From Phallus indusiatus (taxonomy: Eukaryota > Basidiomycota > Agaricomycetes > Phallales > Phallaceae), in assembly GCA_027605045.1 (NCBI GenBank), contig JAQFWX010000011.1, positions 868,001-932,000 on the forward strand: DNA of 64,000 nt, written 5' to 3'. Under the pieces are notes generated by a model. The model was not told the origin of the DNA and did no database searches. It was given only the letters and a program-made list of their open reading frames with translations. Of this stretch, positions 38,095 through 50,279 are shown one piece after another (positions within the stretch are counted from its first letter, which is position 1; every line of letters starts with the position of its first letter). The translations under genes and the position numbers were made by a program.

Positions 38095-40222
38095 ATGCTC
38101 TTCTCCTTCTTGTGGAATTCCCTCAGAATCTGCTCAGTCTCGCCCCCTTGCCCTGAACACACTAACATTGCCATTCACGCTCACCCCCCGCCCCTCAACT
38201 CAGCTCGTTTGCCAGTTACTGATGGCACCCTCCATATCTCGACTTCCCAGATCGAACTTGAAAGGGCCTCTCATGACAGTCAGTCCAGTCAGACATATGC
38301 CGAATCTCCCCGATCTATCAAGTTCCCTCATATAACCTCCCAACTTAATGAATTCAGTACCAGTGAACAGGATTTTCTATTAACATACACATCCTACCAT
38401 TCCCCGCTGTTGGATTCAATCAGGCACTCGGAATTCAAACGGCTAGACCAAATCACATATCTCGATTACACAGGGGCTGCTCTCTATCCCGAAAGTCTCG
38501 TCTCGGACTCTCACAACTTTTTAACCACCGCCGTCCTGGGCAATCCACATTCTACCAATCCCTCGTCAGTATTTTTTTCCGTCCCTCTCCCAGCTAGCAA
38601 TTTTCACTCTTTAGTAATCACTCAGGTCAAAGCTGACATCCTATTATACCTCAAAAGCGCGAAACTCCGTCTTACAATTTTTCAATGCCGACCCTAATAT
38701 TTACGTCGTCGTGTGGACAGCGAATGCATCCACTGCCATGAGGATCGTTGGCGAGGGCTATCCATGGTCATCTCATTCAAGGCTGTTTTTAGGACAAGAC
38801 TGCCACAGTAAACAACCCTGTTTATCGATGTTCCCTCCATTTTTCTGAGATATTTCAAGATAGTCTGAATGGTCTCAGGACTTTTGCTCGTAAAAATGCG
38901 GCAGCAGTCGATTATTATACGCTCTCACCCTCCGGGCCCTGGAGTGAGAAATGGGCTATCCTTGTAAGCAGCCCTTAACTCCTTCCTTTTTTTCTAATCA
39001 TCGCAATTAGCAAAGAATCAGCGATCTTCGACCATCGTCTTCCGATACGCATCCCGGGATATTTTGCCTAACAGGTAATACTTTTTTTACTTTCCCCGAC
39101 TTCTTAAATCAAGTAATCATTTTCAATCCACAGGACAATCAAACGTAACAGGCTACAAGGCACCATTGTTTTTATTACAACACGCCGCCAGCCAGGGTTT
39201 TCACACATTCCTCGATGCAGCTGCTCTCGCGCCTTCGACAAGTATCTCCTTATCAGGATCGGATTTAAACAATTGTGTCGACGCAATGGCTATCAGCATC
39301 TATAAAATTATAGGTTTCCCAACGGGCCTCGGAGCACTCGTTGTCAAAAAGTCATTTCTACAAAAGCTCAAGAAGCCTTGGTTCTCGGGAGGCACCGTTG
39401 ACGTCGTACAAGTCCCCGGAGAAGCATATACCTTAGAACACGGGCCCGAGCGGTTCGAGGTATGCAAATAATTAATCCTCACAATTTGTTTTCCTCTCAC
39501 TTCGAGTTATCCTTTTTTTATTCATTTCAAACGCTGCTTTCAGGATGGGACAATTAATTATCTATCGATGCTTACGATCCCTCGCGGGCTGTCTCTTATA
39601 AGCGTCTTACTACCAGTCTTGCATCCCCGTTTGGCATCTCTCGTGCATTGGACAATGGGCGCTTTATCAGGTATCAGACATCGAAGCACGCAGAAATCGC
39701 TATGTCATATTCGTTCTCCATCGCCAGCGCTCTCACTATCAGAGATTTCCCAATCCTACGGTGCACTTATTACTTTTGAAGTCGCCGATGCTTCCGGTCA
39801 TTTCGTGAGCTGTGAAGCTATTGAATACGGTGCCGGTAAAGCCGCCGGAATATGCCTGCGATCGGGCTGCATGTGTAATCCTGGAGGGACGTCAAGGCTC
39901 GCGGGAATGACATACATGATGAATGGTGTGAGTAGTGGCGATACCAAGGACGATTTAGAAGCTCGATTCGGCATCAGATCTCGTGGTGTCATTGTAAGTT
40001 TTTTCAAATGCTTCTTCCTTTTTGGTTGACTAAAATAGTAAATGTTGTTTTTTTTTCTTTTGACGGGGGGAATATTTTATGTCGCAGAGAGCGAGCTTTG
40101 GGATTGCCAGCAATTTTTCTGATGCGTGGAATCTTGTAGCTTACATGCGTTCACTCGCCGAACCAGAGAATCTCAGACGGCTGCTTGACGACTGGACGTA
40201 CCAGAAGTTGTCGGGGCATTGA
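38095..40222 (+). CDS. Molybdenum-cofactor-sulfurase-like protein, aminotransferase class V domain only
   Basis: A PLP-dependent NifS/MOCOS-type domain. A variable leader (MLFSFLWNSLRICSVS...) precedes ITYLDYTGAALYPESLV with GNPHSTNPS, the classical N-terminal signature. Then come NADPNIYVVVWTANASTAMR, FCLTGQSNVTGYK, FHTFLDAAALAPST and SIYKIIGFPTGLGALVV, where the Lys should bind PLP. EHGPERFEDGTINYLSML and AAGICLRSGCMCNPGG follow, the latter holding the Cys-rich substrate-sulfur loop. The protein ends YQKLSGH at 40222. True MOCOS/HxB enzymes continue with a C-terminal MOSC domain that binds Moco. Here the frame stops, so this is a stand-alone cysteine-desulfurase-like domain. It may still deliver sulfur, or may have another substrate. 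The exon junctions at 38566-38680 are uncertain. Confidence 0.82.
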
Positions 40223-41503
40223 AGGAAGAAATAAAATGCCAGAAAAAAACAAAAACAAAAAAAGAGACATTTTTCAAAATGACGCGTTCTTTTTTTTATT
40301 TCTTTCCGTCTATTTTCAAATTCCCATTTCCTCAATTCTTACAGTACCATTCCCCTCCCCCCCTCCCCTCTTCCATTGTATCCTTATATACCTGATTTAA
40401 CACCCGGGCTTTGTCTTTTTTTTATATTATCGGCACACCATCAAAAGATGGACATTGGAAGGAAAGCTTTCTGTATATCCAATTGCTGTCAGAAAAAAAT
40501 ATAGAAGCTCTACTGCTACCCTCAGTAAACAACATGCTGTCTTCGGGAGGGGAATCCACTCACTCCCTCGAGTTCCACTAGTAACCACGTCCTGAAAGAA
40601 GGAAACCTGGAGAGGGGGGAAAAAAATTTCTCTTATATCCTACATTGAATTTTTAAAATGAGACATCATCCAATTTCAATCTCGATGATTGCTTTTATTG
40701 TCATTTCAGAACTCTTTTGCCCGCATATATTATACATATAACATATAACATATTGATTCCGTTATGTCAAAGTTTTCATGATCAAACTGATGAGATCTTC
40801 ACGTAATAAATAATGAATAAATTCGTTAATTGACACTATTTTTGTGTGTTGCATATATAAGCTTGAGTTAACTATATTCGGATGGAGTGGTTTTCTTGAA
40901 TTCGAAGTCCTTCAAAATGAGGCAATCTTTACTGGGAATTTGAAAACAATAAGGGCTTGAAACATGCGTCTGACTATTTAATTAGACAGTTTACGCTGTT
41001 GAAGACAACGCTTGCATTCACTGAGAACAGACGGAGTACTGGGTAATTTATCGGTCCCGTTCATATCCTAACCGATGTTTGTTGAAAGTGCTAGCGCGCG
41101 TATGTCGATCCCTTTTTGATAAGCTAACTTCGTGTCGTTCCTTCTCTTGAAGCAATGAATTCTTTACGTATCGTAGAATAGGCAGTGATGATGTTATTAC
41201 TATTTGGATGAGATGATATTATTATACATGCATGCATATATGTTATGTATGTATGTAATGTGTATGGATATGATAGTAATAATTTAGGTTGCAAAATGGA
41301 AAGCGAATGATCTTGAAGTTTGAATGAAAACTAACTATGGATACATCTCAGGTTATTGGAAAGATAAAAAAGAACTTGATGGTGAATGGTTATTAATGTG
41401 AATGGATGAACGAGACGAGAGAGAAGAAGAAAAAAAAATCAATGGTGTAATGGAAAATAGTCCATTTTGTTTCTGAGTTGAAAATGAGGTTTGTGGATTT
41501 AGC
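40223..41503. other. Intergenic region, AT-rich
   Basis: About 1.28 kb between the 3' ends of the MOCOS-like gene (plus) and the P450 gene (minus). It contains poly(A/T) tracts and a pyrimidine block (40340-40375). A short ATG/TATG microsatellite is listed separately. No gene or RNA recognised, despite being long for a convergent gap. Confidence 0.5.
41227..41268. repeat. CATG/TATG microsatellite
   Basis: Imperfect tandem of catg, tatg and gtat tetramers (catgcatgcatatatgttatgtatgtatgtaatgtg-like). Short and impure; no evident function. Confidence 0.6.
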
Positions 41504-43534
41504 TTAACAATAATTGAGTTTGGAGACTTTGAGAGGAAGAGAGCTGCCGCGTTCTCCTTTGACTTTTGGTCGAATAACAAAACTGAGCAAGGGTTCAATT
41601 TCTTTTCCATCAACGGGGGCGAAGGCGAAATTTCGAAGGAGCATAGCCAAAACGGTTTTGATTTCTAAGATCGCAAAGTTACGGCCAATACAACCTCGGG
41701 CACTAAGGAGGAATCGGTGAGTTCACAAATGAAGGATATATATAAAGAAAACAATCACACATACCCTGTACTGAAAATCATAAGCTCCTTTTTCCAGGCG
41801 TGTTTCGATTGATCAAGCTCTTTGTTAGCACCGTCCATCCAACGATATGGATTCCAGACATGAGCATCGGAACCCCATACCTCCTTTGAGCTTTGCATGA
41901 TATTAATGGGAAGAACAAGCATGGTGCCCTTGGGTACGAAAAGATGGGTGTGATTAGAAGGAATGATTCCTTTTTGTGCGAACTCTTGCGGCAAAGGTGT
42001 AAGAGGCAATAGACTGTCCTTGGAGGCCTCTCGGTGAACTTGCATGAATGTCGGATGGAAGCGCAGTGTTTCATTAACAACGGCGCTAAGCAAAGGAAGA
42101 CCATGATACAAATCCTCGAATGACGGGTCCGATGAAGAAGCGGTCACTTCGCGTCTTAATTCTTCTTGGATCTCAGGATGAAGAGCAAGCTCGTAAAGCG
42201 CCCAGGCCATAATTGTGGCTGTAGTTTCGTATCCGCCGAATATGAGGGTCATCATCTAAGAGTGAAATATATTAAAATTACATTTGGACGTTGGAGAGAA
42301 GGAGCAATGATGAAACCAACCTCGGCAGCGATTTGTTCCTCGGAGAGGTGTGTCGTAGCTCCCGATTTCTCTGCCTTTGACAGTAATTCGAGGATGCTTT
42401 TCCCAGAGCTTTGGTTATCCTGAACGGAGTTTTTTCGTTCACTCCATACTTGGTTTGTGATCTCCGCTAGCATGTGTCTACTTCTTGACAAAGCCTTTTG
42501 ACGAGCAGATGGAATACGCAAAATGGAGGGGAAAGCCCAGAGCAAGGAATGAACCAAGAAAGCCGAGAAAGAATGAGTACCGCTGCTGTCAGTGAATCCA
42601 TCAAGAGTGCGTGCCAATGGATGTTGAGGTTTGTTGATGTCTAATGTACCGAAGTCATATGAAAACCCGGCCAATCCAATGGTATCAAGGCTGCAAAAAA
42701 AAACCGGAATTAGTTTTTTCTTCCTCTTGGAAAGAAGGCATTTAAGCAAACTCGACACACGAGATATGGTTAGACCAACGCTGGACGTCAATAGTGAGAG
42801 TGTCACTGTTAGAAGACTGGTCTAACATGGTGTTCCAGGCTTTAATTGTCTTGTAGCTACTTTCGAAGAAAATAGTTGACAGAGAGGATAGGGCATTAAC
42901 ACTAGCAATGACAGAAAAGTGATGTGTTAAAAATTTCGCCGTGTAAGATTTAATCAGACCACCGACCTGAATGCTGGGCCTAGAATCTTGCGTTGGCGCG
43001 AGTGTGCCGCACCCTCAGCCCAAATCATTCCTTTTCCCAAAAGGGTAAGGAAAAACTGACGTTCTCCTTCAGGTTTAGGAAAGTCGTAACAGTGTTGCGC
43101 GCTTAGGACGTATTGGATGGCCGAGGGATCTGCCAAAGTGACAAATGAAGACTAGCAGTGGTGAAAACAAAGGTTAGGCCGGGATCAATCGTTATGACAT
43201 ATGATCAAGTGCCTAAACCACTTACGCCGAGGGCACCTTTAAACTTAAAAATGCGACCGAGGGTGTGATACCATTCCATATACTTTTGGCCAGGAGAAGT
43301 GGTATACATTTCCCATTCGCTTCCCCAGAGCCAGCTTGGGGATTTCGGGCTTGGAAGGTCGGATACGTGGACGACATGAGAGCCTGCTGAGGAATTACGG
43401 ATGAAACGAGCTTGGTTGATACGGGTGATAATGGTTCGCAAAAGATAGACAAGGAGAAATCCAGCGAGAAGATCGATTATAAAGCGAGAGGGAGAAGACA
43501 AACTATCTCTGAATAAGTATAGTTGAGATAGCAT
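41504..43534 (-). CDS. Cytochrome P450 monooxygenase
   Basis: A membrane-anchored P450 of about 540 residues. A single N-terminal span (FIIDLLAGFLLVYLLRTI) follows the ATG at 43534, and the catalytic body faces the cytosol from the ER. The I-helix reads LIFGGYETTATIMAWALYEL, with the acid-alcohol pair varied to Glu-Thr-Thr. The K-helix ExxR is NETLRFHP. The PERF region reads WNPYRWMDG. Across the final intron (donor after ACAGG, acceptor ...ccttag) the haem loop is FSTGARGCIGRNFAILEIK, matching F-x-x-G-x-R-x-C-x-G. The protein ends KVSKLNYC at 41504. The clan cannot be assigned by eye. Nearby oxidoreductases (lactonase, OYE, dehydrogenase, AKR) do not make a clear biosynthetic cluster because no core synthase is present. 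It needs a CPR partner encoded elsewhere. Confidence 0.93.
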
Positions 43535-44922
43535 TAGTTATTATTAATAAATGCTGTCAGTAGGGATACAGTGGATTAAGGAAACGAAGACGACGATGGA
43601 ATGAATGCCAGTTGGAAAACCTTTTCTTTTCTTTTTAAAACGACAAGAGCACAGCAAGTGCCCAGTTCGTGTCTGATCTATTTACAAAATTTTGGAAAAT
43701 AAGGAGAGCAAATCCAAGTGAAATCATTGAGCTTACAACCCACCGCCGGATGATCCCATTGTGGCTACTAGGGAATGCGATAAGTCCGAAAGGCTATGAT
43801 GCTTGCAAGCAAGTTGCCCTCTAGAAAGAAAATGATATGAAAATATTGAGCAACATATCAGATAAGTCAAGGCGGAACACAAGGTGCCAGTTAGTCAGGA
43901 CCCTGATTTCCCGTTGGTAACTGGGAAGAAGAACGAGCCAAACTGATGCAGTGTGGACGCATTACGTTTACATGATCGTTCACTTGTCGGACCTTTGGAA
44001 TAGATTCCGAGTCAGATCGAGCTTCCGGTGTGGCGAGTGACTCGAATCTCGTAAATCATTTTAATTTTTAATTTTGATGACATACGTTTTTCTCCAAAGG
44101 AAATGTTCTTTTTTGTGCAAGTTCAAGTTTTGGCAAGTGACGGAATATTACAATGCTTGCAGCCTGAATGAGCTGAAATGAAGCGCTGGGACTCGTGTTG
44201 CCTACTAAACGGAACCGTTACGTTATGTCACTTGCCAGGGTTTATGTCCGAAAACCAGCTAATGTTGGCCACTGCCCTTTGTTTTTGTTTTAAAAAATTG
44301 TAGAAATCATTCAAAAATCTCGATGGCTGAAAATGTGGATTTGAGATCGCACCACATGCTCGAGCTGCTGCTAATCTTGGTTGGTGACCGTGACAGGTGC
44401 AAATGTCACTTTAGCACTCCAGACGCGATCACATCTTACATCCAGCATTGATGAAACCCGCATGCATGTCATTGAAGGCAATGCCTCCGACTATTAGCAT
44501 TGTCTGGGCTTTCGCAATTGCGGCCTAGGTACCAACATCGTCCTGGCACAGCGCTCATCTCGGCGTTTGTTGCAGCGGTCCTCAGTGGGAGCCAATGTCA
44601 TAAAAGTCTACCATATGACCTGGGTATTTCCCTACCCCCCCTTGATCCATGTCGATGTGGTCGGTCCGTTTACCGTATGCTCTGTCCCGTTTTTTTCTCA
44701 TTTGGAAAGTCTCAGTGTCCTCTTTCTCCTTTTAGAGAAACCCGCAATCCCATTTTAGCCGCGTTAGATCGTCATGCAGCCAATTCCGCAATCTGCAACT
44801 GAGTTCTAATGCTATAAATCAAGTGTGGCTTCAATCATAGCAAAGCCCGTCATATTCTATTTTTTTTCAGTCGATGAATACAATTAAATGAAAAAAAGTT
44901 GGCCTTGTCATTATTTTCTATT
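43535..44922. other. Intergenic region
   Basis: About 1.39 kb between the P450 start (minus) and the 3' end of the lactonase gene (minus). It should hold the P450 promoter. An overlapping pair of open frames at 44500-44802 was examined and not accepted as a gene (see rejected items). Otherwise nothing seen. Confidence 0.5.
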
Positions 44923-46231
44923 CTAACACAACGGCGGCGGCGGAAGCCAGTGAAATCCGGTTGGGCTTTGAACATCCCCCAATGCCAAAGACGCTACTTC
45001 AATTAAATTCCTTCCTCCGTCTGTTCTTTCGAACATCTTCACTTTGTGGTCAAAGACACCACCGGCAATAAGGTATTTAGACTCCTCATCAAATGCAATT
45101 CCTCGCAGGTGAGTCAAGCCAGATCGCACCTCGTTCACCAACTTGGGCTTGCCTGATTCTAAAATCTCAAAGATGGAAATAATATCCCCTTGAGGATCTC
45201 TGTCGTTGCGATTGGTAACGTACAGATACCGCTCAGGAAATGCAGGAGTAGCTTCTGGGCTTAGGATTTCTGCACTGAGCGGAGGAGGATCCATGTTAAG
45301 TGGGTCAGGCGGTGGATTCGACAAAGTTGGGACCACATCGATCAAAATAGCATCCGATGCCGCCGGAGACGTAGAGAGTTTGTGAGCGGTAATCTCGTTG
45401 GAAAGCTCCATAAGCAAGAAGATATGTGTACCTAGCCAGCACAAAAGTATCATCAGTCAGCCAGCTCACCTCCAAAAATATTTCTCGCAGAAATAGAAAA
45501 AATGTAATTCCATGAAATAAAAATAATAATCACCAATAATCGTGCCGTGTCTGGGTCCACTCCCCGGAGAAACTACTATTTCACCAGCAAGTGCCCACTG
45601 CTGCGAACCGTCGTCTTGCCTTTGCAATCTCCAAGCCTTGTCAGAGCCTAGATCTGGAATAAAGATTTCAGGATGACTAGGGTGTACAAGGACCTGGTGT
45701 GGATGCGAAGCCTCTTGACGGGATGTGATCGGACCACTGCCAGAAAACCGAACAACTTGGGAAGCTGCCGAGGGTAGATAAGGCGGTGTCGATGACAACG
45801 GAAATACACTCAGTAAACCGCTCGAGTACTATCGAAAAACAAAGCCAAAAAAAAAAACGAAGAAGATTTTAGTTATCCATTGCTGCAAATCTTATTACGC
45901 AAAAGACAAGAATGCTGACATTCGCAACCAACAAATCACTTTCGAAAATTGCCAAGTGGCAAGGATCGGCACCGCCACTGTTGGCTTCAGCGATGATAGA
46001 CCCAACACCTGTTTCCAGATCGTACTTGAGCGCCTTGACGGTGCCGTTTGGTTCTTCTGTGGCAGTGAATACAACCGACTTGTCAGTAGAATGGGGAACG
46101 ATCCATGAGGGATGATGTCCAACTTCCAAAGTGGACGAATAAGTAAGACTCGGAGGCGTTGTAGATGAATCAAAGGAGAGCGTGTAAACGTTGGGAGAAT
46201 AAGTCGCGACCAAGATCTTTCGCGCCGTCAT
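44923..46231 (-). CDS. Lactonase-type seven-bladed beta-propeller protein
   Basis: A member of the lactonase/6-phosphogluconolactonase propeller family (PF10282), which includes fungal carboxy-cis,cis-muconate cyclase. Three exons give about 370 residues from the ATG at 46231 (MTARKILVATYSPNVYTLSF). Blade motifs recur as HHPSWIVPHSTDKSVVFTAT, SGGADPCHLAIFESDLLVAN, ASHPHQVLVHPSHPEIFIPD, PGSGPRHGTII, YLYVTNRNDRDPQGDIISIF and LTHLRGIAFDEESKYLIAGG. HPHQ and GPRH are the usual active-site neighbourhood in the family. It lacks a signal peptide and is probably cytosolic. The substrate could be a sugar lactone or an aromatic-catabolism lactone; sequence alone cannot decide. Confidence 0.9.
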
Positions 46232-46724
46232 GTTTCAAATCTGAGAAACGCCTCTCTCGACTCGAAGGAGAGGAAAAGAATGTGATGTGGACAATCTACA
46301 TTTACTTTTTTTTATAATACGTATAAACGGTGGCAAGTGCATCGATAAGATCGGTTAGTGAACGTCGCCCAGTTTAGTATATATGATCTCCGAGGTTTCC
46401 ACGAGTCGGAGTGTTGATGTGGACACTGGTACGGAATTCTCTTCTTTGCTAGATTGGTGCTAACAGTTCTCATATACGTTGCCTTAGACCGACAATGATG
46501 CGATTATAATATGCGATAGTGTCGCCTAAAAGCTGGAGAACGTCGGAACATCTTTGCAGATCAAGCTCAAGGCTTCTTCATCAGATCGACAGCGGTATCG
46601 GATGTTTAGCTAAATGGTTCGGATTCGTTGCGAATAAAGTATATATATTTAAGCGGGGTTTAATAAAATAAGTAACGTGAGACTTGACAAAAAAAGTATA
46701 TCATATTAGTAACAAGTATATCAA
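46232..46724. other. Intergenic, tandem minus-strand genes
   Basis: 493 bp between the start of the lactonase gene and the 3' end of the OYE gene. It should contain the lactonase promoter. No coding signal. Confidence 0.55.
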
Positions 46725-48086
46725 CTAGGAGAACCTCGCTCCACCCATGCCAAAATCAAAGGCAGCCCAATAGCAATCGAAAACGCCCAAATTTTACCAA
46801 TGAAAGTTTCTTGAACGGTTGCATAGTCGATGTATCCGACAGGTGATTCAGTACTGTAAAATGAGTCGTGATTGTACGGACGTAAGGGAAGGCCTTTCCT
46901 GATTCGTTTGACGAGATCCGGCTGTTTGAAAAAAAGATACTTCAGCTACCGAACAGTGATGTCTTTTTGTATAAAAGGGAACGCACGTTGGGGATAAAAT
47001 GTCTACCGAATACAACAACCTCGTTCTCGCTTCTAAGAGCCGCTTGACGGGCGGTTGCGGCTTCATGGCCATTACAAGACAGTAATGGTCTTGGGGCCCA
47101 AAGCTTTCGTAAGAAGTCACTTTCCGATTCTCGTCCAGTCCCTGGATCAGGTTCGACTAAATGGATATATCCTAATCGAGGGAATGCAATCTTTAGTTGT
47201 TCGATGATGTATTGAAATTGCGGAATAGGGTCCGTCATGCACATTCCTGGTAACCTTTGTCACCTTTTTTCAAAGATCGCGTAGAGCTCGCGTGTTACGT
47301 GCCTTGAAAATTATTCCAGGGACTCAGACGTATCCCCACTTTTTCTTCCCCAACCGCTTCACATACAGCAGTCATAACCTCAAGAAGGAATCTTGCTCGA
47401 CGGGGGATATCTCCACCGTACTCATCGTCTCGTAGGTTGGTCATATCTTGAGTAAATTGATCGATTAGATATCCGTTGGCAGCATGGACTTCTACTCCGT
47501 CGAAGTCAGAAAGGAATACAGCGTTTTTGGCTGCCTGCGCATAGTCTTGTACATATTCTTTGATTTCGGGAACGGTTAGGGGCCGGGGTAGAGGTGTCTC
47601 CGGACGGCCTGGCATGCGTGTGGTAGATGGGGCAACATAAGGTTGGTGATCCTCTTCGTCCAGGACACGAGGACGCGCAGCGCGTCCGAGAGCCCAGAGC
47701 TGACAGAAAATAAAAGACTTCTTTTTATGAACTCCTGCTGTTATCTAGAAGGTAAAAACTATGCTTAGAAAATACAGTGCCCATGTAGCATTAAAACAAC
47801 TTACAGCTTTCCATGCACGACATTGCTCTTCTGACCAAACTCCGGGTATATTACTATATCCCCCCGCTTTCTTAGAAATGAAGGTGGCTTCGGTAATCAA
47901 CAATGTACCGGGTTCACATCCTCGTTGTGCATAATATTCTTTGGCTAGCCACACATTGTGAGTATGTGATAAAGTTGCACGACAACGTGTCAGCGGCGCA
48001 AGGGCAATTCTATGTTGAAGTGTGATTGCTCCTATCTTGAGTGGTTTGAACAACCGGTCCTCTTGGTCTTGTGAAAAGGAGCCCAT
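46725..48086 (-). CDS. Old Yellow Enzyme-type NADH:flavin oxidoreductase with C-terminal hydrophobic tail
   Basis: An FMN-dependent ene-reductase of the OYE family, about 385 residues in five exons. It begins MGSFSQDQEDRLFKPLKIGA, with RIALAPLTRCRA (FMN contact), YYAQRGCEPGTLLITEATFI and GVWSEEQCRAWK. The catalytic stretch FDGVEVHAANGYLIDQF gives the His-x2-Asn pair that grips the substrate carbonyl and the Tyr acid. DEYGGDIPRRARFLLEV and VGIRLSPWNNFQG follow. The usual glycine-rich FMN phosphate loop appears as SCNGHEAATARQAA and VVVFGRHFIPNPDLVKRI. Beyond the normal end (HDSFYSTESPVGYIDY) there is an extra run, VQETFIGKIWAFSIAIGLPL, then ILAWVERGSPS. It is a hydrophobic helix long enough to cross a membrane, consistent with tail anchoring. 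The frame is open with no intron there. Confidence 0.9.
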
Positions 48087-48640
48087 CGGAACTGACGAAG
48101 AGAAAAAGAGGTTACATGTTAATTTATATGGAAATCGTATCGCGTAGAATTATAACCTATAATTAGATTTCAAACTGGAAGAGCTTCCCATAGATAACGA
48201 CCGGCGACGCCTTTGGTCCACTCGTCGTGATGATTTGAAACCCGGTGCTATTTTCATAACCCCTGACTTTCACGCCCGCAGGTACGACAAAAAACGCCAT
48301 TCCAGCACATGACAAGACGAGATTACATTTTTTCCTTCTCTAGTGACACTTTGGAATTCCAATATTGGTCCACGTTGCCGGTGTGAAACAGCGTGAGAGA
48401 GAGAGATATGATCACAAATCAGAATGTGAATATGGAGTGACAAAGACGAGATCGAATAAGGATATGTCACAGCTTCCTAGCTGAAAAAAGCCATTAGTGA
48501 GTAAATCTTGAGTATACAAGCACACAAATCTCTGGTCACCATCTGTATCAGCAGGTATCAGCCTGAGTGTACACTGTTACAGTTGCTGGCTTTGGATGAC
48601 GTAAAAGCTTGTCTTGCCAAGTTTTCAACAAGCGCCAGCG
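48087..48640. other. Divergent intergenic region
   Basis: 554 bp between the starts of the OYE gene (minus) and the HtrL-like gene (plus). It holds two promoters. Short open frames only; nothing else seen. Confidence 0.55.
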
Positions 48641-50020
48641 ATGGAATCCGTTCACCATCGCGCTCGCAAAGCGAGCATTACTCAGAAACGTATCCTTCCT
48701 TTGTTTTTATTGCTAACTCTGATTGGAATATTATTCGTTTATTATTCTGCATCCGATGCACTCCTTTCATCAATCTCGATCGTGCGACCTTCTCAAAACT
48801 CGAACGACAAAACAAGCTCACAATATGACACTGCACCATCGAATATACTTCTCGTTTCCGCTTTCTTTCCCAGTCCAACCTCCAAACATACGCAGGCAGA
48901 GTATAACAAATCTCTTTCACAATTCCTGTCGCGAATAACAACAGACACCGTCATTTTTACGTCACTGGAATTTGAGGGACAAATCAAGGAAATTCGCGGT
49001 GATCTGCCAATATGGATAGATACAACATTCCAATCCCCTTTAGAAATCCCCCCTCTGGCTGATTTTCAGGATCAATATCACAACATGCGCAGACATCGCG
49101 GTGCACCACCGACGGGATCTCCTCATACCTTTGCTATGCGAACTGCCAAGATTTATTTCTTAAAGCAGGCACTTGATGATGTTCAAGGCAATAGCGCTCC
49201 TGCCGACAAAAAATACAAATATGCTTTTTGGATAAATTTCGATTCTTTCCCTGAGAATCACGTTTTCAAAGCTTGGCCCGATCCGTTTCGAGTGGAAAAA
49301 GTATGGAATGACGGCGCAGAGCTTAGTGGAAGGGCAGAAGAGGACTTGATTTTCATGCCTTTGAAAGGCTTACCGAACCCTTCTATGAGCATGTGGACAG
49401 AAGGTATGGGTCCGGTTGAAAATCAAATAAGCCAATGTTAGTCCCTGCTTTGTTGTCAGCAATCCAAAGACCTTACTCATTGATTATTCATCACCTTAGC
49501 TACGTTCTTCGGCGGGATGGCTAACGCCGTTAATTGGCTTCACGATGCCTATTTTGCTTATCATAATGACTGGTTGCGGAATGGTCGATTTGTAGGAAAC
49601 GATGATGCTATCTTCAACGCAATAATCTTCTTACACCCATCGCGAGTACTGGGCCTTTGGTTTTCCGATCCGTTTGCCAGCAAGGCCATGGCAATCCTCT
49701 CTTCCACTCAATTCTCATCCTATACCCCGCAGGATCCTCCCCCGAAAGAAATGCTTTTGACTCCGCTTGGGCAATGTCATAACTACGCGTCATATCACAT
49801 ATTCTTCCTTTCGCGAGACATGGAACGAAATCAAATGGCTCGTCTGTGGTTGAACAAATGGCGTTGGATGTGGCCGTGGCAATGGATACGGCAGGTTATG
49901 GTTAAAAAGACTCCTTGCTCTTTGACTCAAGTTTTGCCCATGCTACCCACATTGTCGAATCGGGCTTTCAACGGCAATTGGTTACCACCGTCGTCGGATA
50001 TATATCCTGAAGATGAGTAA
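48641..50020 (+). CDS. Type II membrane protein, HtrL/YibB-like (possible glycosyltransferase)
   Basis: The ATG at 48641 (MESVHHRARKASITQKR) gives a basic cytoplasmic stub and one signal-anchor (ILPLFLLLTLIGILFVYYSA), typical of Golgi enzymes. The luminal part begins ILLVSAFFPSPTSKHTQAEY. It contains LSRITTDTVIFTSLEFEG, FAMRTAKIYFLKQALDD, KYAFWINFDSFPENHVF, and after one intron (about 49437-49499) ATFFGGMANAVNWLHDAY with RFVGNDDAIFNAII. This follows the layout of HtrL/YibB family proteins: an N-terminal strand with SAFF, the position of a DxD-like acidic pair, and a GGMAN-type loop. The latter are linked to glycan synthesis but not biochemically secure. The total is about 435 residues, ending YPEDE at 50020. 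The assignment rests on motif order only. Confidence 0.6.
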
Positions 50021-50279
50021 TTAGTTAGGGCGTAACCAAACGGACTCGATATATTTCATTCTACTGTACATTGTATTCGTGGCCACAAAAAGGGTTTTTT
50101 TCTAGCTTTCCATTACGAATTATTTATTTAAACATACCCCTCAATATAAACAATTCAGTAAATTCAGCAAAAGCAAGCCCAGTTCCTTTTATAGCGCAGC
50201 TCCACTGAGTCTGTAAGGTGTGGCAAGGTGCCGAACTACAGAGGGGTTTTGCCGATCACGACCCTTACATACGCTCACG

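Noticed and set aside
44500..44802. Two overlapping frames reading RPGTALISAFVAAVLS and GANVIKV, faintly like a CaiB/BaiF CoA-transferase N-terminus broken by one frameshift.
   Set aside because: The resemblance covers about 25 residues with no further family motifs on either side. Too short to call a pseudogene.
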